Shown piece after piece: positions 35,419 to 43,660 of a stretch of 64,000 nucleotides of DNA; position 1 is the first letter of the stretch, and every line of letters starts with the position of its first letter. Source of the stretch: JABDIP01 sp965227455 (lineage in GTDB: Bacteria; Pseudomonadota; Alphaproteobacteria; DSM-16000; Inquilinaceae); NCBI GenBank assembly GCA_965227455.1, contig OZ245752.1:4774001-4838000 (forward strand). Direction: 5' to 3'. The translations under genes and the position numbers were made by a program. The notes below the pieces were generated by a model. The model ran no database searches. It had not been told where the DNA came from and saw only the letters and a program-made list of their open reading frames with translations.

Positions 35419-35865
35419 TCAGTCGGCCAGCGCCTTGCAGAGCACGACCTTGGCGACGCGATGGCCCTGCGTCTGGAAGTGGCCATGCACGGCAGTGGGA
35501 CGATAGTCGTTCAGAAGCGTGTGGATCGCCGTGCAGCCGTGTTTGGCGGCCAACTCTTCCATGGCCTCGACCAGGGCATTCGTCGCGCCCTTCGGGTCGA
35601 ACAGATCCATGACCGAGAAATTGTCCACCATCAGCATGTCGCCATGCTGCAGGCTGCGATCCGGCCAGTGGCAGAACAGTCCGCGGATATAGCCCCCATG
35701 CTGCGCGGTCATCACACCGCGGACCGGGTCGGCGTCGACGATCAGGGCATTGGCGTAGCGACGCCACGCATCCATCGACAGCGCCGGCAGGAGCGTGTGG
35801 ACGATCGGATAGGCCTGGTCGATTCCCTCCAGGCCAAGCGGAATGGCGGACGGCGTTTCGGGCAT
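35419..35865 (-). CDS. GNAT-family N-acetyltransferase
   Basis: 148 residues. Acetyl-CoA-dependent acyltransferase fold: a strand-loop with VDNFSVMDLFDPKGATNALV (positioned as GNAT motif A), then GCTAIHTLLNDYRPTAVHGH and the final FQTQGHRVAKVVLCKAL, in which QGHRV is the motif B (Q/RxxGxG/A-like region is weak). I use the ATG at 35865; the in-frame ATG at 35934 would put the Fnr box at 35921-35934 inside the coding sequence. Convergent with the histidine kinase gene (21 bp apart). Substrate unknown. It may be under oxygen control through the Fnr box upstream. Confidence 0.7.
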   Translation of the reverse strand: MPETPSAIPLGLEGIDQAYPIVHTLLPALSMDAWRRYANALIVDADPVRGVMTAQHGGYIRGLFCHWPDRSLQHGDMLMVDNFSVMDLFDPKGATNALVEAMEELAAKHGCTAIHTLLNDYRPTAVHGHFQTQGHRVAKVVLCKALAD

Positions 35866-35920
35866 CGCACTATCGCTGCGGTTGCCAGGCTGATACTGGA
35901 CCGCACTTCCGGATAGTGCG

Positions 35921-35934
35921 ATGATGTAGATCAA
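35921..35934. promoter_or_regulatory. Fnr/FixK box (TTGAT-N4-ATCAA type)
   Basis: Reads ATGAT-GTAG-ATCAA, 9 of 10 fixed positions of the Fnr/FixK consensus. It lies 55 bp upstream of the GNAT ATG and 86 bp upstream of the ATG of the Fnr-type gene at 36035, in the shared intergenic region. Autoregulation by the adjacent Fnr protein is the simplest reading. Confidence 0.7.
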
Positions 35935-36034
35935 GGCAGCGGCCGCGGCTGCCGTGGCAGGACCGCTTTAATTGCGGTTTTGCTAATATTCAGGCAGGAT
36001 AACGCGTTCCCCCGGAGGCCCAAGGACCCCCGCA

Positions 36035-36766
36035 ATGGCGCCGATAAGTATCTCTCCCAAGCCGACGGTCGCCGGCGACGTCAATCCCTGCAGCGCGTGC
36101 CCGATTCGCGAGTTGACCGTATGCGCCGCGCTGGAAGAGACCGAACTGTCGCGGATGGCCGATATCGTCCGCACGCGGCATCTGGAGACCCATAAGACGC
36201 TGTTCAGCGAGGGCGACGAGGCGGGTTACGTCTACAACGTCACCGCCGGCACGGTGAAGCTGTACAAGCTGTTGCCCGACGGACGGCGGCAGATCACAGG
36301 CTTCCTGTTCACCGGCGATTTCCTCGGCCTGTCAATGCTCGACCGTTACGCCTATTCGGCAGAGACCGTGACGCCGGTGTCGCTCTGCCAGTTCCCGCGA
36401 CGGCAGATCGAGCAGCTGTTGCAGGAATTCCCCAAGCTGCAGCAGCGGTTGTTCACCATGGCCTCCAACGAGCTCGAGGCGGCCCAGGACCAGATGCTCC
36501 TGCTCGGCCGCAAGACGGCAAAGGAGAAGGTGGCATCCTTCCTGATCGGCCTGTCGCGGCGCCTGGAGCGGCGAGGCCAGAAGGGCAATCCGGTGCCGAT
36601 CCCCATGAGCCGCTCAGACATCGCCGATTATCTCGGCCTCACAACCGAGACCGTCAGCCGGACTTTCACCGCGCTGAAATCCAAGCAGGTCATCCGCCTG
36701 CTGGAAGGCAACAAGGTCGACCTGGCCGACCGAGACGTCCTTCTGGACCTGGCAGATGGCGGCTGA
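36035..36766 (+). CDS. Crp/Fnr-family oxygen-responsive regulator (Fnr/FnrN type)
   Basis: 243 residues. Candidate [4Fe-4S] cysteines at 19, 22 and 30 (C-X2-C-X7-C) and 118, matching the FNR positions 20, 23, 29 and 122. The cyclic-nucleotide-binding beta-roll follows (about 40-130), then a dimerisation helix and a winged helix-turn-helix with RSDIADYLGLTTETVSRTF, in which the E-x2-SR pattern contacts TTGAT. Expected to be active without oxygen. An Fnr box (35921-35934) lies upstream. Fnr/FixK regulons in alphaproteobacteria cover respiration, so it probably controls more than local genes. Confidence 0.93.
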   Translation: MAPISISPKPTVAGDVNPCSACPIRELTVCAALEETELSRMADIVRTRHLETHKTLFSEGDEAGYVYNVTAGTVKLYKLLPDGRRQITGFLFTGDFLGLSMLDRYAYSAETVTPVSLCQFPRRQIEQLLQEFPKLQQRLFTMASNELEAAQDQMLLLGRKTAKEKVASFLIGLSRRLERRGQKGNPVPIPMSRSDIADYLGLTTETVSRTFTALKSKQVIRLLEGNKVDLADRDVLLDLADGG

Positions 36767-36783
36767 CCGCCACAGCAAGGCCT

Positions 36784-36812
36784 AGTACCCACCATCCATG
36801 ATGGTGGGTACT
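36784..36812. promoter_or_regulatory. Perfect palindrome covering the ribosome-binding site of the P1 peptidase gene
   Basis: Thirteen-bp arms (AGTACCCACCATC and its complement) with a 3-base centre. The right arm contains GGTGGG, the only plausible ribosome-binding site for the ATG at 36815. It may act as terminator for the upstream fnr gene, a dimer-binding operator or an RNA switch. A six-codon open frame (36798-36818) also overlaps the ATG. Confidence 0.6.
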
Positions 36813-36814
36813 TC

Positions 36815-37846
36815 ATGATCCGACCCGGACCGCGCAACCTCATCACCGATATCGACGGCATTCGCGTAGGCAATGCCCATGACGCCGCGGCACGGACCGG
36901 GACGACCGTGGTGCTGCCGGACAGCCGGGTCACCGCCGCGGTGGATGTGCGCGGCGGCGCGCCCGGCACCCGCGAGACCGACGCGCTCGACCCCTCCGGC
37001 CTGGTCGAAGCGGTCGACGCGGTGGTGCTGAGCGGCGGCTCGGCCTTCGGGCTCGATGCCGCGGCCGGCGCGGTCGCATGGCTGGCTGGGGAGGGGCGCG
37101 GCTATCCGGTGCACGGCACCCGGGTGCCGATCGTGCCGGCGGCGATCCTCTTCGACCTGGCCAATGGCGGCGACAAGGGCTGGGACGCGGACCCGCCCTA
37201 CCGACGGTTCGGTGCCGAGGCCTGTGCCTCGGCCGGGCTGGAATTCGATCTCGGAAACCAGGGCGCGGGATATGGCGCCAAGGCCGGCCCCTTGAAGGGC
37301 GGCCTCGGCAGCGTCTCGGCGATCGATGCAAAGGCCGGGCTTGAGGTCGGCGCGCTGGTCGCGGCGAACCCGGTCGGTGCGGCGGTGATGCCCGGGCAGG
37401 ACTGCCTGTGGGCCTGGATGCTGGAACAGGGTGGTGAGCTCGGCGGCCAGCCGGTGCCGACCGCTCCCGTGTCGCTGGAGTGCGATCTGGCGCCGCTGGG
37501 AACCGGCGATGCCCGGACCGGCGCTAATACCGTCATCGGCGTTGTCGCCACGTCCGCCGATCTCAGCAAGGCCGAGGCCGGCCGGGTTGCGATCGCCGCC
37601 CAGGACGGAATCGCCCGGGCGGTGCGCCCGTCCCACACCCCGTTCGACGGCGACACGATCTTTGTCCTGGCGACCGGGGCGACGGCCCTTGCGGACCCGC
37701 GACCGGTGTCTCTCGCGCTCCTCGGCGCCATGGCGGCCGATACCGTCGCCAGGGCGCTGGCCCGCGGCGTCTTCGCGGCCGAGACCCTGGGCGACAAACC
37801 GGGCTATCGCGAGGTCCACGGACACGCGCTGAAGCCGACCGTTTGA
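36815..37846 (+). CDS. P1 (DmpA/BapA, S58) family aminopeptidase
   Basis: 343 residues. N-terminal-nucleophile hydrolase that cleaves itself before a Ser/Thr. Typical features: LITDIDGIRVGNAHDAAART near the start, VDAVVLSGGSAFGLDAAAGA, and the self-cleavage and active-site region GDARTGANTVIGVVAT, where the Thr in GANT is the likely new N-terminus. Removes N-terminal residues from peptides, amides or beta-peptides. Read from the palindrome above and upstream of a dipeptide-type binding protein, it fits a locus for uptake and hydrolysis of peptides or amino acid amides. Confidence 0.85.
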   Translation: MIRPGPRNLITDIDGIRVGNAHDAAARTGTTVVLPDSRVTAAVDVRGGAPGTRETDALDPSGLVEAVDAVVLSGGSAFGLDAAAGAVAWLAGEGRGYPVHGTRVPIVPAAILFDLANGGDKGWDADPPYRRFGAEACASAGLEFDLGNQGAGYGAKAGPLKGGLGSVSAIDAKAGLEVGALVAANPVGAAVMPGQDCLWAWMLEQGGELGGQPVPTAPVSLECDLAPLGTGDARTGANTVIGVVATSADLSKAEAGRVAIAAQDGIARAVRPSHTPFDGDTIFVLATGATALADPRPVSLALLGAMAADTVARALARGVFAAETLGDKPGYREVHGHALKPTV

Positions 37847-37938
37847 CCGGCCGGGGTTGATGCGGCCGGCCGCGGCGGCGCAATATCCATGAAACGGGCC
37901 GCAACGCGCCCGACAGCGCACAGGGGAGTATCAGGAGG

Positions 37939-39423
37939 ATGAACAGTCTGCGCCTTCTCACCGCCGCGATCGCCATGGCCCTGCTGGCCGGGCCGGCGGC
38001 GGCCGCCAAGGACAGCGTCGTGATCGGCATGACGCTGGAGCCGCCGCATCTCGACCCGACGGCCGGTGCGGCCGCCGCCATCGACGAAGTGGTCTACGCC
38101 AATGTCTTCGAGAGCCTGACCCGCATCAACGAGCGCGGCGAGATCCTGCCGGGCCTGGCGGAAAGCTGGACCGTGTCCGATGACGGGCTGGTCTACACCT
38201 TCGCGCTGCGCGACGGCGTGACCTATCACGACGGTTCGAGCTTCGACAGCGCCGACGTCAAGTTCTCCCTGGACCGGGCGCGGTCGGAGGATTCGGTCAA
38301 CGCCCAGAAGGGCTATTTCGCGGCCATCGCCGCTGTCGAGGCGCCGTCGCCAGGCGAAGTGGTGGTGCGGCTGTCGCGGCCCGACGGCCTGTTCCTGTTC
38401 AACATGGGCTCGGGCGACGCCACCATCGTGGCGCCGGAAAGCGCCGACACCAACAAGACCAGCCCGGTCGGCACCGGGCCGTTCAAGTTCGACCGCTGGG
38501 TCGAGGGCGACCGGGTCGAGCTGTCGCGCAATGCCGATTTCCGCGACCCGGATGCGGTCCGGCTCAACACCGTCACCTTCCGCTTCATCTCCGATTCCGC
38601 GGCCCAGGTGGCGGCCCTGCTGGCCGGCGACGTGGACGCGATCCCCAATATGGGCGCGCCGGAGACCCTGGCCCGGTTCGAGAACGACGACCGCTTTGCG
38701 GTGGTGGTCGGCACCACCGAGGGCGAGACGGTGATGGGTGTCAACCTGCGCCGCGAGCCGTTCAGCGATCGCCGGGTGCGCCAGGCCATCGCCCACGCCA
38801 TCGACCGGCAGGAGGTGGTCGACGGCGCCATGTTCGGCTTCGGCACGCCGATCGGCAGCCATTTCGCCCCACACAACCCGGCCTATGTGGATCTCAGCGG
38901 CCGCTATCCGCACGATCCGGACAGGGCCCGGGCGCTGCTGGCCGAGGCCGGCTATCCGGACGGATTCGACATGAACTTCAAGCTGCCGCCGCCGGCCTAC
39001 GCGCGGCGGGGCGGAGAGATCATCCAGGCGCAGCTGGCCGCGGTCGGCATCCGGGCCGAGCTGGAGCCGGTGGAATGGGCGCAATGGCTGGAACAGGTGT
39101 TCCGCGGCTACGACTACGACATGACCATCGTGTCGCATACCGAGCCGCTGGATATCGGCATCTATGCCCGCGGCGGGGAGTACTACTTCGGCTACGAGAA
39201 TGCCGACTTCAACGCCGTGATCGCCGATCTGGACGCCGCCACCGATCCGGCGGAGAGGGCCCGGCTCTACGGCCAGGCGCAGCGCATCCTGGCCGATGAC
39301 GAGGCCAGCATCTTCGTCTTCCAGCTCGCCAAGATCGGCGTCCGCAATGCGAAGCTGCAGGGCATGTGGGCCAACAGCCCGATCCAGGCCAACGACGTCA
39401 CGGCCGCGTACTGGATCGACTGA
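37939..39423 (+). CDS. ABC transporter periplasmic binding protein (SBP_bac_5, DppA/OppA-like)
   Basis: 494 residues. A clear signal peptide (cleavage after AAA, residue about 24) then the family-5 solute-binding domain: VVYANVFESLTRINERGEI, GLAESWTVSDDGLVYTFALR, VRQAIAHAIDRQEVVDGAMF, YNPDLAKALLAEAGY-like DPDRARALLAEAGYPDG. Binds peptides or related compounds for an ABC importer. It would be expected next to dppB/dppC, which here start 3.1 kb downstream, beyond three opposite-strand genes and a hairpin terminator, so the operon has been split. Confidence 0.92.
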   Translation: MNSLRLLTAAIAMALLAGPAAAAKDSVVIGMTLEPPHLDPTAGAAAAIDEVVYANVFESLTRINERGEILPGLAESWTVSDDGLVYTFALRDGVTYHDGSSFDSADVKFSLDRARSEDSVNAQKGYFAAIAAVEAPSPGEVVVRLSRPDGLFLFNMGSGDATIVAPESADTNKTSPVGTGPFKFDRWVEGDRVELSRNADFRDPDAVRLNTVTFRFISDSAAQVAALLAGDVDAIPNMGAPETLARFENDDRFAVVVGTTEGETVMGVNLRREPFSDRRVRQAIAHAIDRQEVVDGAMFGFGTPIGSHFAPHNPAYVDLSGRYPHDPDRARALLAEAGYPDGFDMNFKLPPPAYARRGGEIIQAQLAAVGIRAELEPVEWAQWLEQVFRGYDYDMTIVSHTEPLDIGIYARGGEYYFGYENADFNAVIADLDAATDPAERARLYGQAQRILADDEASIFVFQLAKIGVRNAKLQGMWANSPIQANDVTAAYWID

Positions 39424-39438
39424 CGCCGGACGAAACAA

Positions 39439-39470
39439 GGGCGGGCCCTCCCGGTCGGGAAGGTCCGCCC
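39439..39470. terminator. Hairpin terminator after the peptide-binding protein gene
   Basis: Fifteen-base arms (39439-39453 and 39456-39470) starting GGGCGGGCC, with one G-U pair and one mismatch and a 2-base centre. Located between the convergent SBP gene (stop 39423) and the Tll0287-like gene (stop 39508). No T-run. Confidence 0.5.
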
Positions 39471-39507
39471 CGCTGTGGCCGCACGGCCGCCCTGGCAGGC
39501 AATGGCC

Positions 39508-40299
39508 TCAGCCGCGGCCGAAGATCGTCACGCTGATGGCGCCGCCCACCTCGCCCAGCCGGCCGCCTTCCATCGGGCCGCCGGTCATGTCGATCTCGCC
39601 CTTGGTGCCGCCATGGCAGCTCAGGCAGGACTGCATGTAGTATTCCGGCAGCATCAGCCGGTGCGCCGGCTGGCCGTTCCGGGTGGTGGCGCTAAACACC
39701 TCGCGGCCGTAGACATGGCTGTCGGTGCGAAACTGATCCTCGATGACCGAGGATTCCCAGCTGTCCGGCAGGTTCAGCGGATTGCGCACGAAATCCTCCG
39801 GCCCGGTGAGCTTGATCTCGGCGATCCCGGCCGCCTTCTCGCCGAACCGGTCGGCGACCTGCATGGCGAAGGTGGCCGGCAGGAAGCCCTTGTAGCCGAT
39901 CCCGGACACGTTGATGACGTCCTGCCATTGCTCGGTGACCTCGGCGGTCGCCTCGAGCACGGCCTGGACCAGCCGACCGTGCAGCGAGCTCGCCGGGATG
40001 TCGGCGATGCGGATGCCGGTGTCGATCTCGAAGTAGAAGATCGTCTCCTGCACCACATACTCCGCCGTCAGCCCCTTATGGCCGATCGACGGGTCGTTGA
40101 TGACCGGTTGGGCGTCCGAGATCACCTCATGGCCGCCACGCAGCAGGATCGCCAGGCTGAAGGCGATATCGCGGAACTCGTTCGATTGCGCCATCGCCGA
40201 TTTGGGGCCGCCGGCGCCCAGGGACAGGATACCGGCGCAGAGCGCCCCGGCGAACAGGGCCGCCATGGCGGCGCGTCGTGTGCGTGTCTTTGCGATCAT
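39508..40299 (-). CDS. Secreted Tll0287-like (DUF3365) haem-binding sensor-domain protein
   Basis: 263 residues. Signal peptide ends in SAMA, cleaved before QSNEF. The mature protein is one Tll0287-like domain as found in extracellular parts of bacterial sensors, with one haem c site CLSCH at residues 225-229 (MLPEYYMQSCLSCHGG). Also seen: GGHEVISDAQPVINDPSIGH and NPLNLPDSWESSVIEDQ. No membrane anchor, HAMP or output domain. ATG at 40299 with GTTGGAGCTGG upstream. Last gene of a three-gene cluster read leftwards. Redox or gas sensing is inference from the family. Confidence 0.82.
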   Translation of the reverse strand: MIAKTRTRRAAMAALFAGALCAGILSLGAGGPKSAMAQSNEFRDIAFSLAILLRGGHEVISDAQPVINDPSIGHKGLTAEYVVQETIFYFEIDTGIRIADIPASSLHGRLVQAVLEATAEVTEQWQDVINVSGIGYKGFLPATFAMQVADRFGEKAAGIAEIKLTGPEDFVRNPLNLPDSWESSVIEDQFRTDSHVYGREVFSATTRNGQPAHRLMLPEYYMQSCLSCHGGTKGEIDMTGGPMEGGRLGEVGGAISVTIFGRG

Positions 40300-40337
40300 G
40301 GATCCAGCTCCAACCTTGGGCACGCGCCAGGGCGCGC

Positions 40338-41228
40338 CTAGAGATTCTCGTACATCAGGGTGGTCATGTTCAGCGGCGGGATCATCCGCCCGGCATAGCG
40401 GGAAACGGTTGTGATCGACCGCTGATCGACGGGGGCGCCGACCGCGATGCCGGCGAGGATCGGCTGGATCTCTCTCCACAGCCGTTGCACCTTGGCAAGC
40501 TCGGCCCGAATCTCGTCATTCGCGGCCGGCAACAGGCGCAATTCCGGGTCGCCGTAAATCAGCCCGTTCAGCGTCCGGTCGAATTCGCGGGTCGCCTGGC
40601 CGAGCAGCCGACGGTTCTGTTCCTCATTGTCGTGATAGGCGATCGCCAGCAGCTCGCCCAGCATCAGCTGGGTGCGGCTGCGCAGCTGCACGGAGCCGTT
40701 CAGGGTGGTGGTCAGGATGGAGTGGGTGTCGCCGCCGTGGGAATACTCCTCAAAGGCGTCTACCGCCTGGTCCACCGTCTCGATCATCACCCGGTGGACT
40801 TCCGCCAGTTCGCGGATCTGTGTTTCGCGCACCCCGGACGGATCCTGAAGCGAAGCGGTGAGGGATTGAAGCACTTGGTCGTAGCGGGGCCAGAATGTCT
40901 CGACCCGCCCGATCTGGCGGATGACCTCGGGCTCCGACGCGGCGATCAGCCCCAGTTCCTCATCGCCGTTGCGCAGACCGGCGAGCGTGCGCTCGAAGAG
41001 GTCGCGCGCCTGCGCCACATTGCGGATGTTTTGCTCGGCGTCGATGCCCAGCGCGGCCAGCATGGTGCCGTTGGTCATCTGCTCGACCAACAGCCATTGC
41101 CGCGCGGCCAGGTTTATCGACCGGTTGTAGTCGGACCGCGCCTCGGCGGGCAGCGCGACCAGGACCAGGGCGATGCAGCCCAGGATGCCGGCAAATCTCT
41201 GAATCGGTTTGGCGGAGTGCCTGCGCAT
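40338..41228 (-). CDS. Secreted protein with two tandem PilJ/NarX-type sensor domains
   Basis: 296 residues. Signal peptide (cleavage after AEA near residue 30) and then two repeats of the PilJ N-terminal type helical domain: residues about 35-120 (INLAARQWLLVEQMTNGTML, ERTLAGLRNGDEELGLIAAS, RVETFWPRYDQVL) and about 175-265 (RTQLMLGELLAIAYHDNEEQ, DRTLNGLIYGDPELRLLPAA, KVQRLWREIQPIL). Such four-helix domains are normally the periplasmic half of chemoreceptors or nitrate kinases. Here there is no membrane helix or output domain. Preceded by a 62-bp element that is repeated before the paralogue at 41557. Confidence 0.75.
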   Translation of the reverse strand: MRRHSAKPIQRFAGILGCIALVLVALPAEARSDYNRSINLAARQWLLVEQMTNGTMLAALGIDAEQNIRNVAQARDLFERTLAGLRNGDEELGLIAASEPEVIRQIGRVETFWPRYDQVLQSLTASLQDPSGVRETQIRELAEVHRVMIETVDQAVDAFEEYSHGGDTHSILTTTLNGSVQLRSRTQLMLGELLAIAYHDNEEQNRRLLGQATREFDRTLNGLIYGDPELRLLPAANDEIRAELAKVQRLWREIQPILAGIAVGAPVDQRSITTVSRYAGRMIPPLNMTTLMYENL

Positions 41229-41556
41229 TGTTTCTTTCCTTTGCTTGCGGACGAATACCAGCCCCTGGCGGGTCCGAACCTCGACAGCCCCTCTAAAGCA
41301 TGCGTTTCGAACGCACCTTAGAAGGACTCCAAATCGAGCGAAATTTGTCAGGGATTTATGTAAAAACGATTAAGTAGATTGACTAATGTACATTAATATT
41401 CATAAGACCTCAGAATTGATCTCACGATATTTTGAAGATTCTAGTAAAGAGGTCTTAACCGTACTAATTTGCGAGTAAATATAGGATCTATACCCAATCA
41501 ATATACGAGGTCGTTGTTTCGGTTAGCGCCGAATCTCGACCGATCGCGCTGTGCGC
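41229..41556. other. AT-rich gap with duplicated promoter element
   Basis: 328 bp between the two PilJ-type genes, lower in GC than its surroundings (many runs of A/T near 41340-41500). It contains repeat element A at 41341-41402 and presumably the promoter of the gene starting at 41228. No ORF of note. Confidence 0.6.
41341..41402 (-). repeat. 62-bp element A upstream of the double PilJ-type gene
   Basis: Aligns without gaps to 42231-42292 (44 of 62 bases identical). Key shared parts: AATTTGYCAGGSATTTRTGTAAA at the left, shortened here, and TTAATATTCA at the right end. It ends about 112 bp before the ATG at 41228, against 119 bp for copy B. Probably a promoter or operator duplicated with the gene. 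Confidence 0.7.
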
Positions 41557-42111
41557 TTACTCGATGGTCGGTGCGGATGACCGGTAATAGGCCGTGGTCA
41601 GCCGCTGCCGAGACCGCATGAACGCCGCCGTCATGTCGTCGATGGCGTCGGTAATCTCGACGTGAACGTTGAACAGCGCCTCGAATTTATCGACATCCAC
41701 CAGCGGCTCCCTGCGGAGGTCGTAAACAACCGCCGTCATCGCCGCGTCGTAGCGCAGCCACAGCTCCTCAACCCTGGCGATCCGGTCCAGCACGTCCGGG
41801 GAAAGCGGCGGCTCCAGCCCGAGAGCCTCATCGCCGTCGCGCAAGGCGCGCAACGTCTGCGGGAAGGCGGCCTGTTGCTGCTCGATGGTTTCGACCCCTC
41901 GAACGATGTTGATGCCGAGGGATGCGAGCGTAGCGGCGTTCGTCATCTGGTCGACCTCGTGCCATTGCCGCAACGACAGGCGCACAGATCGGTCGACAGC
42001 GCTGTCGGCAGATGCCGTGACGGTCATCATCATGAGCGCCGTGGCGACCAGAAGGCTCTTGATCAGAATCATGGCCCCAAAAGGCATCGGCTTGCTTGCG
42101 GACTTGTACAT
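41557..42111 (-). CDS. Secreted single-domain PilJ-type sensor protein, paralogue of 40338
   Basis: 184 residues. Signal peptide ends in ASA (cut before DSAVDRS). The mature part is one helical PilJ-type domain with the same landmarks as the double-domain paralogue: SLRQWHEVDQMTNAATLASL, LRALRDGDEALGLEPPLSPD and RVEELWLRYDAAMTAV. AAGGAGA lies 9 bp before the ATG at 42111. An in-frame upstream extension to 42198 is rejected for lack of a ribosome-binding site. First gene of the cluster; element B lies upstream. Function unknown; ligand binding is inferred. Confidence 0.72.
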   Translation of the reverse strand: MYKSASKPMPFGAMILIKSLLVATALMMMTVTASADSAVDRSVRLSLRQWHEVDQMTNAATLASLGINIVRGVETIEQQQAAFPQTLRALRDGDEALGLEPPLSPDVLDRIARVEELWLRYDAAMTAVVYDLRREPLVDVDKFEALFNVHVEITDAIDDMTAAFMRSRQRLTTAYYRSSAPTIE

Positions 42112-42542
42112 CCGGGGTCTCCTTCTCTGGCGGATCTGCGGCGGGGCGCGCCACTGAATTCCCCTGATCCGGCCACCCGTCCCGGCGATAACCGCCACGA
42201 ATGCTGGCCCGGATCGTTTCGTTCTTGTGTCAATTTGCCAGGCATTTGTGTAAATGAAATTAAAAAACCTGATTAACTTATTTTAATATTCAACTTGGGT
42301 CCGAATAGACATGCGATAGTCAGGAAGTTCTGCCGAGTTGTATTTGAATTTGAGAGAAACATTCAGAAATACTCTCACAATTCGAGTATCGGTTTTACGC
42401 CGGCGACGAATTGGCCGGATGCAGCCAACCTGATGTCGCACGACGCCTTGCACGGCCCAGTCGGATAGCCGTCCGGGCCACGCCGCCGGTTCGAATTCCT
42501 TGGACAGCGGTGGGCAAATCGACACACTGGTCCGGCCGGACC
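42112..42542. other. Regulatory gap between the PilJ cluster and dppB
   Basis: 431 bp without a gene. Holds element B (42231-42292), an AT-rich part to about 42400 and then GC-rich DNA just before the permease ATG at 42543. Divergent promoters are expected. It may mark the right boundary of the inserted three-gene cluster. Confidence 0.6.
42231..42292 (-). repeat. 62-bp element B upstream of the single PilJ-type gene
   Basis: Ungapped match to element A at 41341-41402. The two ends are the best conserved parts (AATTTG near the left end, TTAATATTCA at the right end), the middle the least. Same orientation and almost the same distance to the start codon as copy A. Confidence 0.7.
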
Positions 42543-43487
42543 ATGCTGAGCTTCCTGATCCGCAGATCCCTGACCTTGCTACTGACGCTGCTGGCGGCAG
42601 CGCTGGTCGTATTCCTGGTGCTGGAAGTGCTGCCCGGCGACCCGGCCCTGCTGATGCTGGGGACCGAGGCGCGGGACGACACCCTGGCGGCGCTGCGCGC
42701 TCAGATGGGCCTGGACCGTCCCGCGGCGGAGCGCTTCCTGCTGTGGATCGCCGGCTTCCTCACCGGCGATCTCGGCACCAGCTACACCTATTCTGTCCCG
42801 GTCGCCAAGCTGGTCGCCGACCGCATGGCGATTACCCTGCCTCTGGCGGTGATGGCGCTGGCCCTTTCCACGGTCATCGCCCTGCCGCTCGGCATGCTGG
42901 CGGCGGCGCAGCACAACAGGCTCGGCGACTACGCGGTGATGGGATTCAGCCAGCTCGGCATGGCGGTGCCGAACTTCTGGCTCGGCATCGTGCTGACCCT
43001 GATCTTCTCGGTGACCCTGGGCTGGTTCGGTTCCGGCGGCTTTCCCGGATGGGAGGCGGGAGCGCTGCCGGCCCTGCAGGCCCTTCTGCTGCCGGCCATC
43101 GCCCTGGCGCTGCCCGAGGCGGCGATCCTGGCCCGTGTGACCCGCTCGGCGATGCTGGAGACCCTGCGCGAGGATTATGTGCGCACCGCCCGGGCCAAGG
43201 GGCTCGGCCACGCCGCGATCCTGCGCCGGCACGTGCTGCGCAACGCGCTGATCCCGGTGATGACCATCATCGGCCTGCAATTCGCCTTCCTGATGGCCGG
43301 CGTGGTGGTGGTGGAGAACGTGTTCTACCTGCCCGGCCTCGGCCGGCTCACATTCCAGGCGGTGACCCAGCGCGACCTGATCGTGGTGAAGGATGTCGTG
43401 GTCCTGCTGACGGCGGTGGTGGTGGCGGTCAATCTGGCGATCGACGTGCTCTACGCCGCCATCGACCCGCGGCCAAGGTCGGATTAG
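42543..43487 (+). CDS. Peptide ABC transporter permease (DppB/OppB family)
   Basis: 314 residues with six membrane helices. N-terminus MLSFLIRRSLTLLLTLLAAA, then the typical LPGDPA segment, SFSQLGMAVPNFWLGIVLTL and the EAA loop LREDYVRTARAKGLGHAAIL. The ATG at 42543 is the family start. Followed by the DppC-type gene after 173 bp, which holds repeat copy 2. Works with the binding protein at 37939, now separated from it. Genes for the two ATPases (dppD, dppF) are not in the window. Confidence 0.93.
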   Translation: MLSFLIRRSLTLLLTLLAAALVVFLVLEVLPGDPALLMLGTEARDDTLAALRAQMGLDRPAAERFLLWIAGFLTGDLGTSYTYSVPVAKLVADRMAITLPLAVMALALSTVIALPLGMLAAAQHNRLGDYAVMGFSQLGMAVPNFWLGIVLTLIFSVTLGWFGSGGFPGWEAGALPALQALLLPAIALALPEAAILARVTRSAMLETLREDYVRTARAKGLGHAAILRRHVLRNALIPVMTIIGLQFAFLMAGVVVVENVFYLPGLGRLTFQAVTQRDLIVVKDVVVLLTAVVVAVNLAIDVLYAAIDPRPRSD

Positions 43488-43505
43488 ATGGAGAAGCCGG
43501 TGCCG

Positions 43506-43630
43506 CCCTCACCCGGTCGCCGCTGTCGCGACGCCCACCCTCTCCCAGGGGGAGAGGGTTGCAGTGCGGACTGCTCAGGGTTCCCTCTCCCCCCGGGAGA
43601 GGGTGGCGAGCTTGGCGAGCCGGGTGAGGG
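43506..43630. repeat. Nested palindromic intergenic repeat, copy 2 of 3
   Basis: Terminal inverted repeats CCCTCACCCGG / CCGGGTGAGGG and two inner palindromes (CCCTCTCCC-GGGAGAGGG type). It sits between dppB and dppC, so it interrupts an operon without splitting the genes. Closest in structure to copy 3. Confidence 0.88.
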
Positions 43631-43660
43631 CAGCGCCGGCCCATCCGCAGGCGCGATCCG

